A DNA stretch of 64,000 nt from Pseudophaeobacter sp. EL27 (GTDB lineage Bacteria; Pseudomonadota; Alphaproteobacteria; Rhodobacterales; Rhodobacteraceae). The position numbers and the translations under genes are program-made. Of this stretch, positions 25,802-34,116 are shown one piece after another (position 1 is the stretch's first letter; each line of letters starts with the position of its first letter). The stretch spans positions 186,001-250,000 of the forward strand of contig NZ_OMPQ01000011.1 of the NCBI RefSeq assembly GCF_900313025.1. The letters run 5' to 3'. Below the pieces are notes generated by a model that was not told the DNA's origin, made no database searches, and saw only the letters and a program-made list of their open reading frames with translations.

Positions 25802-27193
25802 ATGAGCGACACACAATTTGGTCTGATGCAGGGAGAAGACCGCAGTCATTGGATCCGTCTGCGCACCCTCATTATGTTACGCTGGATCGCCATCTTAGGT
25901 CAGCTCATCGCAATCTCCGTGGCGCAGGTGCTCTATAACCTGCAACTTGAGCTCGGCCTGTGCCTGTTGGCCATAGGTGTTTCGGTGATCGGCAATTTGC
26001 TGGCGATCTTTTTCTTTCCGGAAAACAAACGTCTGTCGGAGTTTGAAAACTTTCTGATGGTGCTATTCGACCTGCTGCAACTGGGTTTTCTACTGTACCT
26101 CACCGGGGGTCTTCATAATCCCTTTGCCTTGCTGGTACTTGCCCCGGTGACCATTTCTGCGGCTATGATGGGATTGCGCTCGACCCTGATCATTGGTGGC
26201 ACGGCCATCATTTTGGTGACCTTGATGGCTGAATTTCACATGCCGCTGCGCACGGCTCAGGGCTTCATCCTGCGCATCCCCGATGTGTTCATCTTTGGCA
26301 ACTGGACCGCCATCGTCATCGCCATCCTGTTCATGGGCGCCAATTCCTTTCGCATCAGCACCGAGATGCGGCGCATGTCCGACGCGGTAGCTGCGACCCA
26401 GCTGGCCCTGTCGCGAGAACAAAAGCTCACCGATCTGGGCGGCGTGGTGGCTGCCGCCGCACATGAGCTGGGCACCCCGCTTGCCACCATCAAACTGGCC
26501 AGTGCCGAATTGATTGACGAATTGGAAGAGCAGCCGGATCTGCGCGAAGACGCCGAACTTATCCGCGAACAGGCCGAACGCTGCCGCCATATCCTGCGCG
26601 ACATGGGCCGGGCTGGCAAAGATGACCTGCATCTGCGCCAGGCACCGCTCTCGACTGTGATTCATGAGGCAGCTGAGCCGCACCTCAATCGTGGCAAGGA
26701 GATCCTGTTTGAGGAGGGGCCGCTGGAAGATGGCAGTTTTCAGCACCCAACTATCCTGCGCAAACCCGAAATCATTCACGGGCTGCGCAACCTGGTGCAA
26801 AACGCCGTCGATTTCTCCCGCTCCACCGTGTGGATTGATGCGGTCTGGAACGACGACCGCATTTGTCTGACAATCTGTGATGACGGGCGCGGTTTTCCTT
26901 CGCATCTGATTGGCCGCATTGGTGATCCCTTTATGCGGAAAAGACGCAGCGAAAGTGACCGAAAACAACGACCAGAGTATCAGGGAATGGGTTTGGGATT
27001 GTTCATCGCCAAAACCTTGTTAGAGCGTACCGGAGCCGAGTTAACCTTTGCCAATGGTTCCAGCAAACCACTGCCGCATCCGCAGGATCGGCGTGGGGCC
27101 ATCGTCAAGGTAAGCTGGCCACGAGACAAGATTGACGCATTGGTCGGCGAGAACGCCGTGCCGAAGGGTGAAAATAAATGGATAGAAGTTTAA
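25802..27193 (+). CDS. regB: Redox sensor histidine kinase RegB (PrrB)
   Basis: RegB senses the redox state of the quinone pool and phosphorylates RegA. Six membrane helices span about residues 24-180, and the quinone-binding heptapeptide GGLHNPF is at 102-108. The H box (AAAHELGTPLATI) places the phosphorylated His at 221. The redox-active Cys is C261 in AERCRHIL. N, G1 and G2 boxes of the ATPase domain follow (LVQNAVDFS, DDGRGFP, GMGLGLFIAKTLLERTGA). The start at 25802 has AGGAG about 8 bases ahead (463 residues). It diverges from senC. Confidence 0.97.
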   Translation: MSDTQFGLMQGEDRSHWIRLRTLIMLRWIAILGQLIAISVAQVLYNLQLELGLCLLAIGVSVIGNLLAIFFFPENKRLSEFENFLMVLFDLLQLGFLLYLTGGLHNPFALLVLAPVTISAAMMGLRSTLIIGGTAIILVTLMAEFHMPLRTAQGFILRIPDVFIFGNWTAIVIAILFMGANSFRISTEMRRMSDAVAATQLALSREQKLTDLGGVVAAAAHELGTPLATIKLASAELIDELEEQPDLREDAELIREQAERCRHILRDMGRAGKDDLHLRQAPLSTVIHEAAEPHLNRGKEILFEEGPLEDGSFQHPTILRKPEIIHGLRNLVQNAVDFSRSTVWIDAVWNDDRICLTICDDGRGFPSHLIGRIGDPFMRKRRSESDRKQRPEYQGMGLGLFIAKTLLERTGAELTFANGSSKPLPHPQDRRGAIVKVSWPRDKIDALVGENAVPKGENKWIEV

Positions 27194-27215
27194 CTATTCA
27201 TTTTTAGGTAATTAA

Positions 27216-27230
27216 TTAAACTACAGTTAA
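27216..27230. promoter_or_regulatory. CtrA box ahead of the DivL-like gene
   Basis: TTAAACTACAGTTAA is a perfect TTAA-N7-TTAA, 53 bases before the start of the PAS-protein gene and after the regB stop. The right half reads GTTAACC, the preferred extended half-site. Confidence 0.7.
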
Positions 27231-27282
27231 CCATTTACGCGCCATCATAGGGAAAACAAGGACTGACTAGAGGCAGGACAAT

Positions 27283-28839
27283 ATGCAGAATATCATCTCG
27301 ATCGAGTGGTTGATGCTGGCCACACTTTGCTGCGCCACGGCGGCTGTCGCCGTTTGGTGGCTTTCGCCAGAGCAGCGCTCCAAAGGGATGGAACAGGATC
27401 TCTTGGTTGGTGATGGCCGCACCGATGCGGTGTTTCTCTTTGATGACACCAATCTGATCGGCTGGTCCACGGGTGCGCGCAAATTCATCGGCGAACATGC
27501 CGAGCATTTCAGCTGGAACATGCTGCGGGACCAATTGGCCCGCAACTACCCCGGCCTGCCGCAAAGCCCCGGTTTCCTCAAAGACGTTGGTCCACTGGTT
27601 CTGTCCGGCACCGCCTCTGCCGAAAGCCGCGAAGCCCATTGCGAGTGGATTGACGGTATCACCCGCGTTCAGCTGCGCCGCAGCACTCTGGAAGAGCAGA
27701 ACAAGAGCCTGGATCAAGAGCTCACCACCCTGCGCGCAGCAGTTCATCAGGCCCCCTACCCGGTTTGGCTGCAATCGGATGAGGGCGCCGTGACCTGGTC
27801 CAACCTCGCCTATGATGACCTCAGCCATAAGATCCGTGGCCGTGACGCTGAATTCTCCGAGCCCCTGTTCGACAATCTGGATGAGCCGAAAAACACTGGC
27901 AAGGCTGAGCGTATCTCGATCCCAATGCCGGACACGACCAAACGCCTGTGGTATAATATCTCGACCACCGAAACCGAGGCCGGCTGGCTGTGCCACGCGG
28001 TTGATGTCAACGCCGTGGTCGATGCCGAGGTCGCCCAGCGTAACTTTGTACAGACATTGGCAAAAACCTTTGCCCAGCTTTCAATCGGTCTGGCGATCTT
28101 TGACCGCAACCGTCAGCTGGTGCTGTTCAATCCCGTGCTGATTGACCTCACCGCCCTGCCCGCCGGCTTTCTCAGCTCGCGGCCCACGATAATGACCTTT
28201 TTTGACCGCCTGCGCGATCAACGCATGATGCCCGAGCCAAAAAACTACTCCAGCTGGCGCCACCAGATCGAAGACCTGCTCGAGGCCGCCGCTGAAGGTC
28301 GCTATCAGGAAACTTGGTCGCTGCCCTCGGGCTCTGTTTACTCAGTCTCGGGTCGCCCGCACCCCGATGGTGCCATTGCCTTCCTGTTTGAAGATATCAC
28401 CGCCGAGGTCACCCTGACCCGTCAGTTCCGCTCTGAACTGGAAATGGGCCAGTCGATCATGGATCAGATGGGCGAAGCCATTGCCGTCTTTGCCAATGAC
28501 GGCACCATGACCTTCTCGAACGAGACCTATCATGAGCTGTGGAAAATGGACCCCGATGCCAGCTTTGCCAAAGTATCCATCATGGATGCCGCCCGCGTCT
28601 GGCAGGATACCTGTAGCGCCACACCAGCCTGGGGTGAGATCCGCGACTTTGTTGCCGGCAGTGAGGGGCGCACGCCCTGGTGGGCTCAGGTGCAACTGCG
28701 CGATGGCACACCGCTGCTTTGCAAGGTGACCGCAATCCAGAATGGCGCAACTATGGTCAGCTTCCAGACACCAGAACCGGGTCTGCCGCCGATGGATCAA
28801 CAGAAATTTGCCATCACGGATCAAAGCGGCTCTGCCTGA
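27283..28839 (+). CDS. DivL-like membrane-anchored PAS protein without a kinase domain
   Basis: The 518-residue protein has one N-terminal membrane helix (residues 7-27), a short coiled coil near 130-150 and three PAS-like modules (about 40-125, 150-250 and 260-375), with a fourth near 395-500. It has no H box or ATPase motifs, so it cannot be a kinase itself. In Rhodobacter capsulatus, DivL is a PAS protein acting on the CckA-ChpT-CtrA relay, and I recall its gene as lying close to regA. A CtrA box upstream fits that pathway. The DivL label is inference from architecture, location and promoter; another PAS adaptor is possible. Confidence 0.65.
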   Translation: MQNIISIEWLMLATLCCATAAVAVWWLSPEQRSKGMEQDLLVGDGRTDAVFLFDDTNLIGWSTGARKFIGEHAEHFSWNMLRDQLARNYPGLPQSPGFLKDVGPLVLSGTASAESREAHCEWIDGITRVQLRRSTLEEQNKSLDQELTTLRAAVHQAPYPVWLQSDEGAVTWSNLAYDDLSHKIRGRDAEFSEPLFDNLDEPKNTGKAERISIPMPDTTKRLWYNISTTETEAGWLCHAVDVNAVVDAEVAQRNFVQTLAKTFAQLSIGLAIFDRNRQLVLFNPVLIDLTALPAGFLSSRPTIMTFFDRLRDQRMMPEPKNYSSWRHQIEDLLEAAAEGRYQETWSLPSGSVYSVSGRPHPDGAIAFLFEDITAEVTLTRQFRSELEMGQSIMDQMGEAIAVFANDGTMTFSNETYHELWKMDPDASFAKVSIMDAARVWQDTCSATPAWGEIRDFVAGSEGRTPWWAQVQLRDGTPLLCKVTAIQNGATMVSFQTPEPGLPPMDQQKFAITDQSGSA

Positions 28840-28870
28840 TTATTAGGGCCTTTTGCCAAATCCCAGGACC

Positions 28871-28911
28871 CGAAGGGGCGCGATCACCCACCAGGTGACT
28901 GCGCCCCTTCG
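28871..28911. other. Stable hairpin between the DivL-like gene and tsaE
   Basis: An 11-bp stem (CGAAGGGGCGC / GCGCCCCTTCG) encloses a second TCACC/GGTGA stem. There is no T tract on either strand. It may be a transcript-end structure or attenuator. Confidence 0.4.
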
Positions 28912-28949
28912 CGCTTGCAGGCGGCGCAGCCCGAAGGCATTGTGCGGCC

Positions 28950-29483
28950 ATGACACAATCCACTGATCCAGCCCCCTCTGCCGCTTCTGCCTTACCCGGG
29001 CCACCTGCCCCGATTTGCCTCAGGCTAACCTCTCCTGAGGCAACGGCAGAACTGGCGCAACAGCTCGCCCACCAGCTGCATCCCGGCGACTGCCTGTTGC
29101 TGGAGGGCCCCATTGGGGCCGGCAAAACCCATTTTGCCCGCAGTCTGATCCAATCACTGATGGTGCAACCCGAAGACGTGCCCTCGCCGACCTTTACCCT
29201 GGTGCAGACCTATGATGTCCCCTCGGGGGAGCTGTGGCATGCGGATCTCTATCGGCTTTCCGCCCTTGAAGAGATTGAAGAGCTGGGCCTCATGGAGGCC
29301 TTTGACGAGGCCATCTGCCTGATTGAATGGCCCGACCGGCTGGCAGAGCTGACTCCGGCACATGCCCTGTATCTTACGCTCTCGCTGGATCCCGCAGAGG
29401 AAGACTGCCGTCACCTACGCTTCAGCTGGAGCGACGCCAAATGGCAAACCCGCATGGATGAGATTGAAAATGACAGATCGTGA
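28950..29483 (+). CDS. tsaE: tRNA threonylcarbamoyladenosine ATPase TsaE
   Basis: TsaE is the small ATPase that recycles the TsaB-TsaD complex for t6A synthesis. The Walker A motif GPIGAGKTHFAR, the SPTFTLVQTY switch and the WHADLYRL motif are all present, with a longer than usual Ala/Pro-rich N-terminus (177 residues in all). The stop overlaps the amgK start by 14 bases, the first link of a chain of overlapping genes running to addA. Confidence 0.95.
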   Translation: MTQSTDPAPSAASALPGPPAPICLRLTSPEATAELAQQLAHQLHPGDCLLLEGPIGAGKTHFARSLIQSLMVQPEDVPSPTFTLVQTYDVPSGELWHADLYRLSALEEIEELGLMEAFDEAICLIEWPDRLAELTPAHALYLTLSLDPAEEDCRHLRFSWSDAKWQTRMDEIENDRS

Positions 29484-30477
29484 CGACCAGATTTCAGCAT
29501 TCTTGCAACGTATCGGCCGCGGCGAGTGGTCTCGTGCCCCTCTGGCCGGGGATGCCTCGGCGCGCAGCTACCAGCGGCTGACCAGCCCGGACGGACGCTG
29601 CCTGGTGCTGATGGATTCCCCCCCCGCCAGCGGCGAAACCATCCGCTCCTTTGTGCGTATCGCCAATTACCTGCGTTCTCTGGATCTCAGCGCACCCGCC
29701 ATCATCGCCGAGGACGAAGATAACGGCTTTCTGCTGACCGAAGACCTGGGCGATCAGCGGTTTTATGAACAGCTCAACCAGGATCCCAGCCAAGAGAAAA
29801 TGCTCTACTCTTTGGCCACCGATTTTCTGGTCCAACTGCATAAAACCTCTGGATCACAGGTCATGCCCAGTCTTGATCCGCTTGGGCCTCGCGTCATGGC
29901 GGAAATGTCCTCGCTGGTGATCGAACGCTATTGCAACGGCATCAAAGGCACGGTGAACTCCGACCTGCAAAGCCGGTTTGAAAACCAGTTTGAGGATATC
30001 CTGCGCCAGAATGTCAAAGGCGATATGGTTTTTGTGCACCGTGATTTTCATGTGCAGAACCTGATGTATTTGCCCGATCGCGAAGGGTTGGCCCAGGTTG
30101 GGGTGATCGATTTCCAAGACGCCCGTCTTGGTCATCGCGCCTATGATCTGGTGTCGCTGCTGCAGGACGCACGCCGAGATGTGCCTGCCGCCATCGAGGC
30201 GCGGATGATCAACCGCTACCTCGCCGCCACCGGGTTGGATGCCTCAAGGTTTCGCAGTGCCTATGCGGTGATCGGCGTGCAGCGCAATCTGCGCATATTG
30301 GGCGTCTTTGCCCGGCTGTCGCAGGATTTTGGCAAGCCCTATTACATCGATCTGATCCCACGGGTCTGGGCCCATGTCATCAACGGCTTGGAGCACCCCG
30401 CCCTCGCCCCCCTGGCTGATTGGCTGTTGAAAGAACTGCCCGCGCCGACGCCGGAAAATCTGGCAAAGCTGCGCTGA
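29470..30477 (+). CDS. amgK: Anomeric N-acetylmuramate/N-acetylglucosamine kinase AmgK
   Basis: A phosphotransferase-fold sugar kinase (335 residues). Catalytic motifs are VHRDFHVQNLMYL (Brenner-type loop with Asp) and VGVIDFQDARLGHRAYDLVSLLQDAR (magnesium-binding DFQD). With MurU, encoded next, it converts recycled N-acetylmuramate to UDP-N-acetylmuramate, bypassing de novo synthesis and the fosfomycin target. I start at the ATG inside the end of tsaE, matching the usual N-terminus (MTDRDDQISAFL); a longer reading would run through tsaE. The kinase family is certain; the substrate is inferred from the conserved amgK-murU pairing. Confidence 0.88.
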   Translation: MTDRDDQISAFLQRIGRGEWSRAPLAGDASARSYQRLTSPDGRCLVLMDSPPASGETIRSFVRIANYLRSLDLSAPAIIAEDEDNGFLLTEDLGDQRFYEQLNQDPSQEKMLYSLATDFLVQLHKTSGSQVMPSLDPLGPRVMAEMSSLVIERYCNGIKGTVNSDLQSRFENQFEDILRQNVKGDMVFVHRDFHVQNLMYLPDREGLAQVGVIDFQDARLGHRAYDLVSLLQDARRDVPAAIEARMINRYLAATGLDASRFRSAYAVIGVQRNLRILGVFARLSQDFGKPYYIDLIPRVWAHVINGLEHPALAPLADWLLKELPAPTPENLAKLR

Positions 30478-31172
30478 TGGAACCTCCTATGGCTCATAAT
30501 GTAATGCTGTTTGCCGCAGGTTTTGGCACCCGTATGAAGGCGCTGACACAGACCTGTCCAAAACCGATGATCCCGGTTGCCGGCCGCCCCCTGATCGACC
30601 ACACGCTAGAGCTGGCGCAGGCACTCCGGCCGGACCGGATCGTTGCCAACCTGCATTACCTGCCACAGGTGCTCGAGGCACATCTCACCCCCAGGGACGT
30701 GCTGCTCAGTCCTGAACTCCCGCAGGTTCTGGATACCGGCGGCGGGCTGCGCCATGCCCTGCCCCTGTTGGGGACGGCGCCCGTTTTCACCGCCAATACG
30801 GATGTGATCTGGAAAGGGGCAAACCCGTTTCAGGTGGCGCTAGACGCCTGGGATCCGGCACAGATGGACGCGCTGCTGGTCTGTATTCCCATCAGCCGTT
30901 GCCGGGGCCGCAAAGGCGCTGGAGATTTCAGCCGCGACCATGCGGGGCGCCTTAGACGCGGCGGAGATCTGGTCTATGGCGGCGTACAGATTCTCAAAAC
31001 CGAGGGGCTGCAAGATATTGAAGAAGAAGTGTTTTCCCTCAATATCCTATGGAACGATATGGCCCAGAAGGACCGGTTGTTTGCGGTGGAATACCCCGGC
31101 CATTGGTGCGATGTGGGGCACCCCGAAGGGATCGCCATTGCCGAGGAACTGATTGCCGATGATGTTGTTTGA
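30477..31172 (+). CDS. murU: N-acetylmuramate-1-phosphate uridylyltransferase MurU
   Basis: A sugar nucleotidyltransferase of 231 residues with the signature MLFAAGFGTRMKALT at the N-terminus, KPMIPVAGRPLIDHTLEL, and NTDVIW for metal and nucleotide binding. It makes UDP-MurNAc from the AmgK product. The ATG at 30477 overlaps the amgK stop by one base; a second ATG at 30489 is possible. It overlaps addB at its 3' end. Confidence 0.88.
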   Translation: MEPPMAHNVMLFAAGFGTRMKALTQTCPKPMIPVAGRPLIDHTLELAQALRPDRIVANLHYLPQVLEAHLTPRDVLLSPELPQVLDTGGGLRHALPLLGTAPVFTANTDVIWKGANPFQVALDAWDPAQMDALLVCIPISRCRGRKGAGDFSRDHAGRLRRGGDLVYGGVQILKTEGLQDIEEEVFSLNILWNDMAQKDRLFAVEYPGHWCDVGHPEGIAIAEELIADDVV

Positions 31173-34116
31173 ACCTCAGGACAGCCCCCGCGTCTTTGCC
31201 GTGCCAATGGGCGTTGATTTCCCCCGTGCCCTTGCACAGGGCTTGGTCCAGCGTGGCAAATCACTGCCGCCTGAAGATCTGGCGCGGGTCGAAGTGATCC
31301 TCAACACCTCGCGGATGATGCGCCGTTGCCGCAGCCTGTTCGAGGAAGGCCCGGCCCTGCTGCTGCCGCGCATGCGTCTGCTCACCGATCTGGCCCGCGA
31401 GGCCAGCCTGCAGGGGCTGCCCCCGGCCCTGCCGCCGCTGCGCCGCCGGTTGGAACTGTCGCAGCTCATCGCCAAGCTGCTGGATGCCCAGCCCGATCTT
31501 GCGGCACGCTCTTCGCTTTATGATCTCTCCGACAGTCTCGCCAATCTGGTCGATGAAATGCAAAGCGAAGGGGTCAGCACCGAGTTGATCCGCAACCTGG
31601 ATATTTCGGATATGTCCGGCCATTGGGCGCGGGCACAGCAGTTCATTGGCATTGTGGATCAATTTGTTGATCTGCATAGCGACACCGTTGATGTGCAGGC
31701 CCGGCAACGCCAGATGGTCGAGAACCTGATCGCCAAGTGGGAGATGGATCCGCCCCAGCACCCGGTTATCCTGGCCGGCTCCACCGGATCGCGCGGCACC
31801 ACCCATATGCTGATGGAAGCCATCGCCCGCCTGCCGCAGGGCGCGGTGGTGCTGCCGGGCTATGACTATGAACAGCCAGCCGAGGTCTGGACCCATCTGC
31901 GCGATGCGCTGACCTCCGAGGATCACCCGCAATACCGCTTTGCCAAGCTGGTATCGGATCTCGACATGACCCCCAGTGATGTGCAGCGCTGGAGCCCGGA
32001 TCAACCTGCCTCGCTGCCGCGCAATCGACTGGTCTCGCTGGCGCTGCGCCCGGCGCCTGTTACCCATGCCTGGATGAGTGAAGGGCCAAAGCTCACGGAG
32101 CTGGACCAGGCCTGCGCCGATGTCACCCTGGTCGAGGCCCCAAACCCGCGCGGCGAGGCCCTGGCCATTGCTCTGCGTCTGCGCCAGGCCGCCGAGGAGG
32201 GCAAGACGGCTGCGCTGATCTCACCTGACCGGATGCTGACCCGCCTGGTATCTGCAGCGCTGGATCGCTGGGGCATCCTGCCGGATGATTCCGCCGGCCT
32301 GCCGCTACAACTGACACCTCCGGGGCGTTTCCTGCGCCATGTGGCGGAGCTGTTCTGCCGCCCGCTGACGGCGGATGCGCTGCTTACCCTGCTGAAACAC
32401 CCGCTGACCCATGATGGCAGCAGTGCCGAGGCCGCACGCGGTGAGCATCTGCGCCATACCCGCGATTATGAGTTGGATCTGCGCCGCAATGGACCGCCCT
32501 TTCCCGATGCTGCCAGCTTTGAAGCCTTTGGCACTGAACGCGATCTAACCCCCGGTTGGATCGACTGGCTGGCGCAGAACTTTGCAGACCAACAGGTGGT
32601 CGCACCGCTGCCCCTCACCGATTGGGTGGCGCTACTGCGCGCCCGAGCCGAAGCCATTGCCGCCGGCAGTCAGGTACAGGGCGCCGGCGAAAGCGGCACG
32701 CTTTGGGACAAAAAAGCCGGCATTGAGGCGCTCAAGATTTTTGCCAACCTCGAGGCCGAAGCTGCCTATGGTGGCGAAATGTCAGCGCGCGATTTTGCCG
32801 ATCTTCTGTCAGCCATCCTGTCCCAGGGCGAGGTGCGCGACCGCGACACCCCCTATGGCTCCATCATGATCTGGGGCACGCTGGAGGCCCGGGTGCAGGG
32901 CGCCGATCTGGTGATCCTCGGCGGGCTGAACGAGGGCAGCTGGCCCGAAGCCGCCAAGCCAGACCCCTGGCTCAATCGGCAATTGCGCCATCAGGCCGGG
33001 CTCTTGCTGCCCGAACGCCGTATTGGCCTCTCGGCGCATGATTTTCAGCAGGCGGTGGCCGCACCCGAGGTCTGGCTCACCCGTGCCGCGCGCTCGGATG
33101 AGGCTGACACGGTGGCCTCGCGCTGGCTCAACCGTCTGACCAACCTTTTGTCTGGCCTGCCCGATCAGGGCGGTAAATCCGCATTGGATGCCATGCGGGC
33201 ACGGGGGCAGGAATGGTTGGGCTGGGCCGAAGCTCTGGAACACCCCAATGAAATTCCCAGCGCCCTGCGCCCCTCTCCGCGTCCACCCGTTGCCAGCCGT
33301 CCGCGTCGGCTGACCATCACCGAAATTCCACGGCTGATCCGCGATCCCTATGCGATCTATGCCAAACATGTGCTGCGGCTGCGACCGCTGAACCCATTGG
33401 TGCAGGAACCGGACGCATTGCTGCGCGGGACTGTGGTGCATGAAATCTTTGAAGTCTTTATCCGCGACAGTCTGGAAGATCCCAGCCGCCTAACGGCAGA
33501 ATACCTGATTGAAACCGCACGTGCCTTATTGGAACGCGATGTCCCCTGGCCCGTAGCGCGTCTGTTGTGGCTCAGCCGCATTCAGCGTCTGGCCAGCGAA
33601 TTCATCCTGGCAGAACAATCCCGCCAGACCCGTGGCATGCCGCTGAAACTCGAGGTCATGGGCGAGGCCCGGCTGGAGCCATTGGATTTCACCATTGCCT
33701 GCCGCGCTGATCGCATTGATCAGGACGATCGCGGTTTTCTGCATCTGTATGACTACAAGACTGGCGCCCCCCCCTCGGAGGCACAGCAAAAGAAGTTCGA
33801 AAAACAATTGCTGATCGAGGCCGCGATGGCCGAAGAGGGGGCGTTCAAGGAGATTGGCCCCGCCGAGGTCGCCCGCGCTGCCTTTATTGGGTTGGGCAGC
33901 AATCTGAAGGAAGTGCCCGCGCCGCTGCAGGATCAGCCCCCGGCCAAGATCTGGGAGGAGCTGAAGCAGCTGATCGGCGCCTATTTTGAGCAGGATCAGG
34001 GCTATTCCAGCCGCCGCATGGTGCACCGCGACGATATTGCCGGCGATTTTGATCACCTCGCCCGCTTTGGTGAATGGGACCGTAGCGCCACGCCCGAGCC
34101 AGAGGATCTGACATGA
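31159..34116 (+). CDS. addB: Double-strand break repair protein AddB
   Basis: AddB is the nuclease/scaffold subunit of the AddAB end-resection complex, the alphaproteobacterial counterpart of RecBCD. The 985-residue protein has a degenerate helicase body (for example ILGGLNEGSWPEAAKPDPWLNR) and a C-terminal RecB-type nuclease (VVHEIFE, then LYDYKTGAPPSEAQ with catalytic Asp/Lys). Two ATGs (31159 and 31162) lie inside the end of murU; either may be used. It overlaps addA by four bases. Confidence 0.95.
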   Translation: MMLFEPQDSPRVFAVPMGVDFPRALAQGLVQRGKSLPPEDLARVEVILNTSRMMRRCRSLFEEGPALLLPRMRLLTDLAREASLQGLPPALPPLRRRLELSQLIAKLLDAQPDLAARSSLYDLSDSLANLVDEMQSEGVSTELIRNLDISDMSGHWARAQQFIGIVDQFVDLHSDTVDVQARQRQMVENLIAKWEMDPPQHPVILAGSTGSRGTTHMLMEAIARLPQGAVVLPGYDYEQPAEVWTHLRDALTSEDHPQYRFAKLVSDLDMTPSDVQRWSPDQPASLPRNRLVSLALRPAPVTHAWMSEGPKLTELDQACADVTLVEAPNPRGEALAIALRLRQAAEEGKTAALISPDRMLTRLVSAALDRWGILPDDSAGLPLQLTPPGRFLRHVAELFCRPLTADALLTLLKHPLTHDGSSAEAARGEHLRHTRDYELDLRRNGPPFPDAASFEAFGTERDLTPGWIDWLAQNFADQQVVAPLPLTDWVALLRARAEAIAAGSQVQGAGESGTLWDKKAGIEALKIFANLEAEAAYGGEMSARDFADLLSAILSQGEVRDRDTPYGSIMIWGTLEARVQGADLVILGGLNEGSWPEAAKPDPWLNRQLRHQAGLLLPERRIGLSAHDFQQAVAAPEVWLTRAARSDEADTVASRWLNRLTNLLSGLPDQGGKSALDAMRARGQEWLGWAEALEHPNEIPSALRPSPRPPVASRPRRLTITEIPRLIRDPYAIYAKHVLRLRPLNPLVQEPDALLRGTVVHEIFEVFIRDSLEDPSRLTAEYLIETARALLERDVPWPVARLLWLSRIQRLASEFILAEQSRQTRGMPLKLEVMGEARLEPLDFTIACRADRIDQDDRGFLHLYDYKTGAPPSEAQQKKFEKQLLIEAAMAEEGAFKEIGPAEVARAAFIGLGSNLKEVPAPLQDQPPAKIWEELKQLIGAYFEQDQGYSSRRMVHRDDIAGDFDHLARFGEWDRSATPEPEDLT

